Positions 1 to 8,065 of a stretch of 64,000 nt of DNA are shown in pieces. The number at the start of each line of letters is the position of its first letter. Position 1 is the stretch's first letter. The DNA lies in assembly GCA_947504035.1 (NCBI GenBank), contig CANNGA010000011.1:80279-144278 (forward strand), given 5' to 3'. The notes beneath the pieces are model-generated. The model saw nothing but the letters and a program-made list of their open reading frames with translations, made no database searches and was not told where the DNA came from. This stretch comes from an uncultured Flavobacteriaceae bacterium. Lineage in GTDB: Bacteria > Bacteroidota > Bacteroidia > Flavobacteriales > Flavobacteriaceae. The position numbers were made by a program, and so were the translations under genes.

Positions 1-1759
1 CTGAGGTTACAACTTCTCCTGTACTGCTATACGCTATAGCATCAATATCATGTTCGCCTATAGCTGTAGCCTCCCATTCTATAGAGAATGGCGCTTCGGC
101 ATCGGTCGCAATTATTTCACCATCTATTCTAAAATCAACTTGAGTAACAATGCCATTATCTGTATAGGCATCGGCAACAATTTTTGTAGACGTTCCCGAA
201 CTTACCGTACTATTGTTTGATGGTGTTGTTAAGGCAACTTCTAGTGGTGTTGGTGTGGCATCTATATCTAAATCAATAATTTGTAAATATATAGGCTGAG
301 CACTTCCTGTTTTCTTTTCCATAAGATAATAATACAGTTTTCCATCTTCAATATAAACAGCACCGTGATCAAAGCGTTTTCCAGAAGTAGCTTCATACAC
401 GCGTCTAAAGTTATTTGTACCGCCTTTCGCTTTTTCAACAAAAACTCTATCGTTAGCGTTTAAACCAATTATATATACATTATCTCCATAGGTATATATG
501 TCTGTAGCTCCTGCGAATTCTGTCGTCGTTGTAAAATCGGCAGCTCCTGCTCTCTTATAATTATGGCTATTTTTAGTTACACCATTTTCATTATCTCTTA
601 CTGTATTGATCATATGAACATCACCTTGATCGGTAACAGTCCAATCAAACCCTCCAACAATATATACTTGATTCTTTGCTGTGGTTTCTACAAGATCTCC
701 GGGCTCGAATACTTTAACTTTATCGGCGTCTAACAATGGCAATGAAAACCCTTGTCCTGTATGATCTTTCCAACTGTCTGTACCGTCTTGATTATCTGAA
801 TAGGCATAATACACCCCATTTTGATATTGAAATTTATCATCATTATTTGAGGATCTACGCTGAAAACCTACTCTTATTTTCCCATCTACATATTTCATAT
901 TTCCATAGAGTCCCCAATTATATTGCTCTCCCATGCTTCTCGCTCCTAACACATTAAAATGGGTAAAGCTAGACCACGTAGAGGTACTGGCTGTATATTT
1001 TGAAAATTTGTAAGCTCCATTATTATTTCCACCTTCTCTTATATACACAAAAAGATCACCAGAATCATTTAAAAAGAATTGAGGATAGGTTAAGCCTTGG
1101 AAGTTTGAATAATCTTCTCCCCCATTTAAACTTAAATGCTTGTATCCGCCATCTTCATTTGGCATAAACTGATCTAATGTGAACTGTGCATCGGATACAG
1201 AAGCTGCATTTTTTGCTGAAAAAGAGTATCTAAAATAGTCGTTAGAAAGACTTCCGTCTGAAGGTCTATTTCTAGAGTAGGCATGCATGTCGTATATCAT
1301 ATGAATGGTCCCATCTAAAGGGCTTATTCCTAAACCTATAGTATTATGCGATTCTCCAATCCACCATCTGTTTAAATAGCCTGTATGGCGATGCGGAAAC
1401 TCTATGGTAGCGATAGTATTTGTAATGGTATTGTAACGGGATAACATGACGTGCCGATCTGCCTTATCACCACGGTACCATGTCATAAAAACATACTCAT
1501 TGTAGGTCTTAATACAATCACCATGTGCTGATATGCTACGGCCAAAAAAATAATCATACGGCGCGTCTTCTCCTGTATTAGGAGCATTACTTGTTACTTT
1601 AGAACCACCGAAATGTAGCGCTATATCTGAAATTTTAATTTCATTTTCTAGTACAACTTGCGCATTTATAGTTGCGAGATAACCTAACAAAATACTTAAA
1701 GTTACGACTAACTTTAGCAATTGTTTTTTAGGTTTTGTTTTGAAAGTATTTTTTTTCAT
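1..1759 (-). CDS. BNR_4 beta-propeller polysaccharide lyase (putative ulvan lyase), 3' part outside window
   Basis: The reading frame is open from an ATG at 1759 to the left window edge, so the C-terminus is missing. It begins with a lysine-rich signal peptide ending near ATINAQ, followed by a BNR_4-type propeller closely resembling the protein at 38238-40718. Shared segments include ESHNTIGLGISPLDGTIHM, YDMHAY and LTYPQFFLND. The conserved His, His and Tyr fit the catalytic residues described for propeller ulvan lyases (PL24/PL25); the position of the Arg reads as REGG. The visible end is a bacterial Ig-like domain (around GEHDIDAIAYSS). By analogy with its paralogue, a binding module and a T9SS sorting domain should follow outside the window. 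Ulvan specificity is inferred from context; PL42-type rhamnosyl-glucuronate lyase is an alternative. Confidence 0.75.
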   Translation of the reverse strand, partial: MKKNTFKTKPKKQLLKLVVTLSILLGYLATINAQVVLENEIKISDIALHFGGSKVTSNAPNTGEDAPYDYFFGRSISAHGDCIKTYNEYVFMTWYRGDKADRHVMLSRYNTITNTIATIEFPHRHTGYLNRWWIGESHNTIGLGISPLDGTIHMIYDMHAYSRNRPSDGSLSNDYFRYSFSAKNAASVSDAQFTLDQFMPNEDGGYKHLSLNGGEDYSNFQGLTYPQFFLNDSGDLFVYIREGGNNNGAYKFSKYTASTSTWSSFTHFNVLGARSMGEQYNWGLYGNMKYVDGKIRVGFQRRSSNNDDKFQYQNGVYYAYSDNQDGTDSWKDHTGQGFSLPLLDADKVKVFEPGDLVETTAKNQVYIVGGFDWTVTDQGDVHMINTVRDNENGVTKNSHNYKRAGAADFTTTTEFAGATDIYTYGDNVYIIGLNANDRVFVEKAKGGTNNFRRVYEATSGKRFDHGAVYIEDGKLYYYLMEKKTGSAQPIYLQIIDLDIDATPTPLEVALTTPSNNSTVSSGTSTKIVADAYTDNGIVTQVDFRIDGEIIATDAEAPFSIEWEATAIGEHDIDAIAYSSTGEVVTS

Positions 1760-1843
1760 AAGCGTTTATTGATTAAATTCACAAATCAATTGTAGATTTA
1801 TATGGGGTAATTTCTATATTTCTCATCACTAAATAGTCATGCA

Positions 1844-1859
1844 GTGTCCTGATACATTT
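1844..1859 (-). promoter_or_regulatory. PUL operator-like box (AATGTATCAGGACAC)
   Basis: On the minus strand the sequence ATCA-GGACAC matches the shared PUL element and lies about 85 bp upstream of the BNR_4 gene start at 1759. Unlike most copies, no TAnnTTTG-like hexamer is seen 25 bp downstream, so the promoter geometry here is unclear. Confidence 0.45.
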
Positions 1860-2140
1860 ACTCTATTTTATGTTAATTTATTGACAAATCCTTATAATTT
1901 AATGTTTTTTATGCAAAAAACCTAATTTCAACACATTGCAAACCAAAAAAATGCCATTTGGAGCTATCAAATGACACTTTTAAATATTAGTTTTTATAGT
2001 GTTTTTCCGTACTTTAAATTCTCTTTAATATCACGCTTTTTTATGATGTTATTTTTTAACACTACCGATTCTCTTACGAAATTAAACACTTTCTTTTAAA
2101 AGCCTTCTCTCATAAAAACACTAATAGAACTTCACAAAAA
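1860..2140. other. AT-rich intergenic stretch
   Basis: Between the operator-like box and the terminator of the gene to the right I see no coding potential, repeat or RNA gene. The sequence is AT-rich. Confidence 0.5.
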
Positions 2141-2172
2141 AAAGCCCAGTTCTCCGTAGAATACTGGGCTTT
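2141..2172 (-). terminator. Rho-independent terminator of the BNR_4 gene at 2215-4377
   Basis: A perfect 10-bp inverted repeat (AAAGCCCAGT / ACTGGGCTTT) is flanked on the plus strand by an A-run, which becomes a T-run in the minus-strand transcript. It starts 43 bp after the stop codon. Confidence 0.85.
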
Positions 2173-2214
2173 TAATCGTGTTAATTTATTTTAAAATAAT
2201 ACAGACATCACCTA

Positions 2215-4377
2215 TCAATCCACAAGCAGTTTTTTATTATAAATCTTAGCGTTTTCACTCGTTATTTGAATAATATATAAGCCTGAAGTAAACCCTTGTG
2301 CTTTAGATAATTCTAAATAACCATTCGTAATCGTATTGGTGTAGATTTGTTTTCCCAACATATCCATAATTTTGACATTAGAAGTCCCTAACCCTTGTAA
2401 TACGATACTAAACCTGTCATGTGTAGGATTTGGAAAAACACGTATTGCTAGTTCCTCATTTTTAAAAGGCTTTGCTTCTTGTGCTTTTGTGCTTCCCACA
2501 CTTTCTAATCTCCATTTACTTCTATCTCCTGTCTCAGTACTAAGTTGTACGAGCTTATTACCATCGGTAGCTGCGTTAAAAATGTATCGCCCTGTTGCCT
2601 TTAATTCGAAGCGGTACGCCCCAGAATCTAAAGCCTCTACAGACCATACTTTGTCATTATCGGCCCTAGGGGCATTGCGTTTGGTTCCTATAATAGCATC
2701 TCCTGTAGCACGCAGAATACCAGATCCATCTGCTTCGGTTCTACTGTCTATATTATAATAGTTTCCTGTTTTTACAAATTGCCACTCTTTATCTACTCCG
2801 CTATTTACACTTGCCCCAATAACAGCTCCACCTCCTACAGAGCGCAAATACCTCCCTGTTTCGACATTTTTAAATTTATACCAAGTGCCTGTAAGATCAA
2901 AATTACCGTTACTAGGCGGTATAGCATTGCCAGCTTCCTCTCCCGTATCTTCTCCTATCTGAAAGACAAAATTAAATACCTTTTGGCTATCAGTTTTCTT
3001 ATTACTTCTATCTTCTGAGACGATTACAAGTTTTCCATCTACTAATCGCACAACAGAATTACCGAGAGTTTCATTAGTCTCATACACCAAATCATTTCTA
3101 TAATCGAATACTCCTGCTTCAGTACTTTGTATTGTTATTCTTCCCGTCTTTTTATTAATTGCTGTATGGTATATACGATCTCCGTAAGCAATCCCTGTTT
3201 TACTTTCACCAGAATGTTTCGTAAATTCCTTTTCTCCTGCTTTACGAACATAGGTATAATAATATTTCGTAGCATTCTTCCCTCTACTTCTAAAACTTAA
3301 ATGCACATCACCTCTATCGCTTACTGCTAGAGAAGGCCCTCCACTAGAGCCACTACCATTTTTAGTTTCAGGAAGGTCTATAAGAAATGGTGCATAGTCT
3401 TGTACTGGTAATTTATAGGTTACTCCAGACGCAGCTGCATCGACATCCACTCCAATAAAATTAGAAGTCATTGTTGGACCACAATTAGCGAGATATACAC
3501 CTTCATTTAAAATACCATCATCTTTTTTTCTTGCCCATCGTACTGAGAATCCGTAATAAATACTTCCGCCTGCTAAAACTGGCGCTGCTCCATAAGCATA
3601 ATTTCTATCTTTTACTTCTACATGAGGTTTCCCAGAGCCTCTTAGTACCATTTTAGAACGTGACCAAGTGCTTGTTGTACTGTTGTAGACATGTACCATT
3701 TCATTTCCTCCTACAGCAGACCCCTTACGGTAATTCAAAATAATATCGCCTGCATCATTTTCTGTAAGTTGAGGATATGTTATTGTAATATCTTGTCCCG
3801 ATGCCAAGTAACCTCTCGTTTTTTCAAAAATACCGATTTTAAAATCACTATTCTTAACGAAAGCAGTACCTGGTTTTGATACGATATACTTTAAAGGATC
3901 GTTATGATGGTCGTAAAAAATATGGATTGTACCATCTGTTTTACTCACTGCAACACTTATGGTGTTATGCGAATCGCCCCAACCATTTACTTTAGGTCCT
4001 ATTAACGTATTTTTATGTGGTAATTTTACAGTAGCCCAAGTTCCTGATCCTATCTTTTTTCGAGAGATCATTAAATCTCTATTTTTCATGCCTCCTTTAT
4101 ACCAACCAAAAAAGATATAATCATTAACGACTGTAAAACAATCGCCTCTTGGACTTATGTTTGGGTTGTAATGAAATGCTTTTACGGCCTCACCGTCTTT
4201 ATCATTGGGATACCAAAAATAAAGTCCTTCATCTGTAATAGTACTTTTCTCTTTAAAAGTGACACTTTGCGCCGTACTCATTTTAAAGTACAGTATGCTA
4301 AATACAAATAGTATTAGCTTAAATAGATACCGCATATCTGGCTTTGTCTGTGTGTGTGGTGTGTTTAGTTTAGTCAT
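2215..4377 (-). CDS. Secreted BNR_4 polysaccharide lyase with binding module and T9SS sorting domain (putative ulvan lyase)
   Basis: The 720-residue protein has a signal peptide; Met15 (4335) gives a more typical signal (MRYLFKLIL...) than the annotated Met1. Residues about 40-480 form a BNR_4 propeller with SHNTI (His137), YDHH (His157/158), TYPQ (Tyr201) and NYRKG (Arg217), matching the His/His/Tyr/Arg set described for PL25-type ulvan lyases. Residues about 495-627 form a module (NVETGRYLR...) shared with the proteins at 36109 and 38238, probably glycan-binding. Residues 643-720 are a T9SS C-terminal sorting domain (VFPNPTHD...). It differs from the other two BNR_4 proteins in lacking the Ig-like domain, and the propeller is divergent. 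It should act at or outside the cell surface. Confidence 0.78.
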   Translation of the reverse strand: MTKLNTPHTQTKPDMRYLFKLILFVFSILYFKMSTAQSVTFKEKSTITDEGLYFWYPNDKDGEAVKAFHYNPNISPRGDCFTVVNDYIFFGWYKGGMKNRDLMISRKKIGSGTWATVKLPHKNTLIGPKVNGWGDSHNTISVAVSKTDGTIHIFYDHHNDPLKYIVSKPGTAFVKNSDFKIGIFEKTRGYLASGQDITITYPQLTENDAGDIILNYRKGSAVGGNEMVHVYNSTTSTWSRSKMVLRGSGKPHVEVKDRNYAYGAAPVLAGGSIYYGFSVRWARKKDDGILNEGVYLANCGPTMTSNFIGVDVDAAASGVTYKLPVQDYAPFLIDLPETKNGSGSSGGPSLAVSDRGDVHLSFRSRGKNATKYYYTYVRKAGEKEFTKHSGESKTGIAYGDRIYHTAINKKTGRITIQSTEAGVFDYRNDLVYETNETLGNSVVRLVDGKLVIVSEDRSNKKTDSQKVFNFVFQIGEDTGEEAGNAIPPSNGNFDLTGTWYKFKNVETGRYLRSVGGGAVIGASVNSGVDKEWQFVKTGNYYNIDSRTEADGSGILRATGDAIIGTKRNAPRADNDKVWSVEALDSGAYRFELKATGRYIFNAATDGNKLVQLSTETGDRSKWRLESVGSTKAQEAKPFKNEELAIRVFPNPTHDRFSIVLQGLGTSNVKIMDMLGKQIYTNTITNGYLELSKAQGFTSGLYIIQITSENAKIYNKKLLVD

Positions 4378-4660
4378 TGTTTTAAATTCATTTAGTTAGT
4401 AAAAAAATAAGAGTGCAGCTTTCTAAAGCTTATTCCTGTTTGTATACATAAGATCCTTGTTTTGAAAGCATAAGGATGCTTTGCTGAGTATCAAAGAATT
4501 GGTATATATGTATGTTTGAATATCCTGTGTCGCTGAATCGCTACCACGGTTTTAGCATGAAATAGGTCCATAATATCTGTTTAGTTCGTTGTATTTGAAT
4601 CTCGAAGATGGTCAGTCCACAACAAATACAGTACGAAAAAACATTCAAAATTTAACATGA
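4378..4660. other. Long 5' region of the BNR_4 gene
   Basis: The operator-like box lies about 285 bp from the start codon, so the gene may carry a leader of more than 200 nt. I see no open reading frame or recognisable riboswitch in it. Confidence 0.4.
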
Positions 4661-4676
4661 CTATCCTGTACTATAA
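4661..4676 (-). promoter_or_regulatory. PUL operator-like box (TTATAG-TACA-GGATAG)
   Basis: On the minus strand the two half-sites TTATAG and GGATAG have the 10-bp period seen in the other copies. The hexamer 25 bp downstream (TTTTTTCG, 4634-4641) is a poor match to TAnnTTTG, so the promoter itself is uncertain. Confidence 0.5.
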
Positions 4677-4831
4677 GGGTGTTTAGTTAATTTAACTTGT
4701 AGTTTTTTTAATATTAAATAGAAGTTGTTGAGTGTAAGATTATTAAACAAAAAACCATACTAGTAGGATTTACCTTGCTTTTTATCGAATTAATTCTGTG
4801 TTATGAATGTTTTAAAAAAAATGACAAAAAA

Positions 4832-4855
4832 AAGGCTGTCTTTTCAGACAGCCTT
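4832..4855 (-). terminator. Rho-independent terminator of the rhamnose mutarotase gene
   Basis: The stem AAGGCTGTC / GACAGCCTT has a short loop and is followed on the minus strand by a long T-run. It begins about 28 bp after the stop codon at 4884. Confidence 0.9.
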
Positions 4856-4883
4856 CTCGGTTTACAGTGTATTATATTTTAAA

Positions 4884-5198
4884 CTATTCTAGATAAAATA
4901 CTTCTTCTAAAGGTATAGAAACAGGAGAATTATCAGGATTAACTTCCATTATATCTGCCATGAAGGCCCACCATTTCTTAACAATTTCATTATTGGATAA
5001 ATCTTGAGACCCGCCTTCTCCAGATACTTTTTGAAACGCAAAAAGCGTATGCGTTTCTTCATCTAAAAAAATGGAATATTCGCTAACACCATTTTCTTCT
5101 AATAAGGTTTTTAATTCTGGCCATAACGCATCATGGCGTTGTTTATAAGCGTCTTTTTGACCTTCATTCAATTTCATTTTAAAGGCTAGTCTTTGCAT
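4884..5198 (-). CDS. rhaM: L-rhamnose mutarotase
   Basis: The 104-residue cytoplasmic protein has no signal peptide. It has the family length and layout: an N-terminal MQRLAFKMKL strand, KQRHDALWPEL with the conserved Tyr/His region, a central YSIFLDEETHTLFAF, and a WW pair (VKKWWAFMADIM). The family interconverts alpha- and beta-L-rhamnose, easing entry into rhamnose isomerase/kinase catabolism. Its presence is the clearest sign that the imported glycan contains L-rhamnose. It is flanked by terminators on both sides (4832-4855 and 5489-5516), so it is probably a single-gene unit. No copy of the PUL operator is visible upstream. Confidence 0.88.
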   Translation of the reverse strand: MQRLAFKMKLNEGQKDAYKQRHDALWPELKTLLEENGVSEYSIFLDEETHTLFAFQKVSGEGGSQDLSNNEIVKKWWAFMADIMEVNPDNSPVSIPLEEVFYLE

Positions 5199-5310
5199 AA
5201 CATATATTTTTAAATATTTATATTCTTCTATTTTAAGGGCTTTTAATTTAGAAACTCTAAAATAGCTTTCAAGTGTTTCCCCTGATTATGCCTTAGAAAA
5301 CTTATTATGA

Positions 5311-5449
5311 CTTTCAACTACTGTAAACACAAGCGTTACGCTACGTTTTTTAATTTAACCGTAGTCATGACCACACTAAAATTAAGACAATAGTAGTGTT
5401 AATGGCATAAAACCCTCATGACGATGTTCCAAGGCATAATCTGAGTTTA
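5311..5449. repeat. Degenerate 140-bp intergenic repeat, copy A
   Basis: This stretch matches 47951-48090 in the same orientation. It shares CTTTCAACTACTGTAAACA, then AGCG-TAC-CTA-GTTTTTTAATTT, AAACCCTCAT, and a GGCATAA-CTG-GTTTA-like end. A core inverted repeat (TTAATTT at 5350-5356 and AAATTAA at 5379-5385) is also present in copy B with a longer stem. It lies between the GH3 stop and the rhaM start. Its nature is unknown; a small structured RNA, a terminator-like element or a MITE-like relic are possible. Confidence 0.65.
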
Positions 5450-5488
5450 ATAACGGGCAATATAAATGAAAAAAACAGGAATAAAAAC

Positions 5489-5516
5489 AAAAGCAACGGC
5501 TATACCCGTTGCTTTT
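5489..5516 (-). terminator. Rho-independent terminator of the GH3 gene at 5556-7757
   Basis: A perfect 11-bp inverted repeat (AAAAGCAACGG / CCGTTGCTTTT) lies 40 bp beyond the GH3 stop codon, with A-rich plus-strand sequence beyond it. Confidence 0.9.
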
Positions 5517-5555
5517 ATGATTTATAAATCTCTAGAACTATTATGTTAGAGTTGA

Positions 5556-7757
5556 TTACTTCACCTCTACACTTAATTCAGATAGTTTAGCCCCTAAATC
5601 TAAACTGCGTTTACCAGGCGACGAATTCCCTATAGTAATAACGGCATTCCCCTTGTGTCTTTTAGACACGCCATTCTTATCGAAATAGTTAAACACGTCT
5701 TGATTTAACTTAAACTGAAGGGTTTCAGAAGCATTTGGTTTTAAACTTACGCGTTTAAAATCTTTAAGCGCTGCCAAAGGCACCCCTTGGTCATTTCCTT
5801 TTAAAGACACGTATAATTGAAATACATCTTCTAAGTGATAGTTACTTGTATTCTTTACTGTAACTGTTACAGTGGGAGTGGTATTCTTTTTTATTTTTTT
5901 AGACGCTATTGTAATATCAGAAAGTTCTAAGGATGCAAATGACAATCCGAAACCAAATGGATACATTGGCGTTTTTGTCATGTATTTATATGTCCTTCCA
6001 TCCATATTATAATCTGCATAATCCGGCAATTGTTCTTTGTTCATTGGGAATGTTAGAGGTAACTTTCCAGAAGGTGCGACATCCCCAAAAATAACATCTG
6101 CAATGGCATTACCTCCTTGCTCTCCTGGATACCAAGCATAGATTACGGCATCAGCCAACTTACTCACCTCTTGTAAATCTAATGGACATCCTGCAAACAC
6201 AACAACGATTAAAGGTTTTTTATGTTGTCCTCTCATTTTTCTTAAATAGGTCATTTGGCTTTCAGGCAAAGACATGCTTAAGTTATCGCCTTTATCCGTT
6301 GAGCCAATAGCCTCATTTTCCTCACCTTCCATGACAATTGTTAACCCTAAACCAATTATAGTAGCATCTGCTTTTCCTGCTAAATGGCTATAGTCATCAC
6401 CATCATTACTATTTTTTTGGTTTATCATTGCTCCTGCTCTATACTGCACTCTTGTTATTGGAGATACTTTACCAACAACGCCTTCTACTAAAGTCACTAG
6501 GTTATCTCCTAAACCGTGATAGTTCCCTATTAAAGTTCTTACGTCTCCTGCTAAAGGGCCGCTAATAAATAATTGTTTTGCCTCTTTGTTAAGTGGTAAC
6601 ACATTATTATCGTTTTTAAGTAATACAATAGATTTTTGCGCTACTTCTCGGGTTAAGGCGATATGTTCTTTAGATCGTACAGCATCTAAACCAATGTTTG
6701 CATAAGGATTAACTTCTGGGGTATCGAACATCCCTAACTTAAACCGTGTTTTAAGCAAAGGGCGTAACCCGTTATCGATATCTTCTACTGTAATTAAGCC
6801 TTGTTTTAAAGCCTCACCTAATTTCTCATAGGTATCGCCACAATTTAGGTTAGTACCACTCTTTAAGGCCAACGCTGCAGAGGCTTCTGGCGTATCTGTT
6901 ATTTTATGAGATTGATGAAAATTACGTATTGCCCAGCAGTCACTTAAAACATGCCCTTTAAAGCCCCAATCTTCTCTTAAGATGCTTTGTAACAACGTAG
7001 GGCTACCACAACAGGCTTCATCGTTAGTTCTATTATAAGCACACATTACGGCTTCTACGCCCGCATCTACGCATGCTTTAAATGCTGGTAAATAGGTTTC
7101 TTTTAAATCCTGTGGATTTACTATGGCATTAAAACTATGTCGATCTGCTTCTGGTCCACTATGCACTGCATAATGTTTAGCACATGCTGCTGTTTTTAAA
7201 TATTTTGGATGGTCACCTTGCATTCCTTTTATAAAAGAGGCCCCAATTTGTCCAGATAAAAAAGGATCTTCTCCATAGGTTTCTTGACCTCTACCCCATC
7301 TAGGATCCCTAAAAATATTTACATTAGGACTCCAAAATGAAAGTCCCATATAACGAATAAATTCACCATTACTTTTAACCAAATGATTGTTTACCGCTCT
7401 TGCTTCTGTGGATATGGCATTACCAACTTTTTGTATTAAATCTCTATCGAATGTCGAAGCCAAACCTATCGCTTGAGGATAAATAGTTGCCTTAGGCCCT
7501 CTAGCGACTCCATGTAATGCTTCGTTCCACCAATCGTACGATTTAATATCTAGACGATCTATGGCACTACTTGCATTTAAAAGCTGAGATATTTTTTCGT
7601 CTACGGTTAAACACTTCATTAATAATTCAACGCGTTCATCAAAACTAAGTGCGTCATTCTTCCATAACTTAGAGTCACAATCTGTTTGAGCAACTCCATT
7701 GAAGCTTACACAGGTTAACAGTAATAGAGTTAAAGTTAAAATTTTTAGATGTTTCAT
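5556..7757 (-). CDS. GH3 glycoside hydrolase, beta-xylosidase-like
   Basis: The 733-residue secreted or periplasmic enzyme has a signal peptide (residues 1-24, ending GVAQ). The N-terminal TIM barrel includes WWNEALHGVA and DPRWGRGQETYGEDP. The nucleophile is Asp273 in LSDCWAI. The second GH3 domain contains the VLLKND motif and a loop with GEENEA, and the C-terminus is a fibronectin III-like domain. The WWNEALHG and SDCWA pattern is typical of the beta-xylosidase branch, which would suit the xylose residues of ulvan; specificity is inferred. It is probably transcribed alone, since a terminator lies on each side. No PUL operator is visible upstream. Confidence 0.88.
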   Translation of the reverse strand: MKHLKILTLTLLLLTCVSFNGVAQTDCDSKLWKNDALSFDERVELLMKCLTVDEKISQLLNASSAIDRLDIKSYDWWNEALHGVARGPKATIYPQAIGLASTFDRDLIQKVGNAISTEARAVNNHLVKSNGEFIRYMGLSFWSPNVNIFRDPRWGRGQETYGEDPFLSGQIGASFIKGMQGDHPKYLKTAACAKHYAVHSGPEADRHSFNAIVNPQDLKETYLPAFKACVDAGVEAVMCAYNRTNDEACCGSPTLLQSILREDWGFKGHVLSDCWAIRNFHQSHKITDTPEASAALALKSGTNLNCGDTYEKLGEALKQGLITVEDIDNGLRPLLKTRFKLGMFDTPEVNPYANIGLDAVRSKEHIALTREVAQKSIVLLKNDNNVLPLNKEAKQLFISGPLAGDVRTLIGNYHGLGDNLVTLVEGVVGKVSPITRVQYRAGAMINQKNSNDGDDYSHLAGKADATIIGLGLTIVMEGEENEAIGSTDKGDNLSMSLPESQMTYLRKMRGQHKKPLIVVVFAGCPLDLQEVSKLADAVIYAWYPGEQGGNAIADVIFGDVAPSGKLPLTFPMNKEQLPDYADYNMDGRTYKYMTKTPMYPFGFGLSFASLELSDITIASKKIKKNTTPTVTVTVKNTSNYHLEDVFQLYVSLKGNDQGVPLAALKDFKRVSLKPNASETLQFKLNQDVFNYFDKNGVSKRHKGNAVITIGNSSPGKRSLDLGAKLSELSVEVK

Positions 7758-7955
7758 TTTGCTTTAGCCAATTTGTTTAATGTCGTTAATATTTTGAATA
7801 TTTCATCTTTTGCAAAGCTTGCAATATTCCCAAACCAATAATAAATTCTTACGAAGATACAAATGATGCAAAAAATGTATACTATAAACACAACGCTAGT
7901 TATACTATTACAACATATTTACTTCTTTCTAATAGTCTCTTTACCTTAAACAAAA
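7758..7955. other. Upstream region of GH3
   Basis: This AT-rich region should contain the promoter of the GH3 gene at 5556-7757. The shared GGAYAG box is absent, and I cannot choose one -7 element with confidence. Confidence 0.3.
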
Positions 7956-7984
7956 AGTCCTACGTTCTATGTAAACGTAGGACT
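7956..7984 (-). terminator. Rho-independent terminator of the GH5-GH3 operon
   Basis: The inverted repeat AGTCCTACGT / ACGTAGGACT has a 9-base loop and an A-run on the plus-strand left side, giving a T-run on the minus strand. It lies 82 bp beyond the GH3 stop codon. Confidence 0.88.
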
Positions 7985-8065
7985 CTAAAAATTTCAACTT
8001 ACCTGTATATTATTTATACAGCTGTTAAATACAAGTAATGTTTTATCTTCTCAATAGTCATTGCT

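Noticed and set aside
2372..2758. 128-residue plus-strand frame opposite the BNR_4 gene
   Set aside because: It is antisense to a well supported coding sequence and has no domain or start context.
5199..5300. ATCAGGGGAAACAC upstream of rhaM as a possible operator copy
   Set aside because: The core GGAYAG is not kept, and the nearest TATTTTAG is 18 bp away instead of 24-25.
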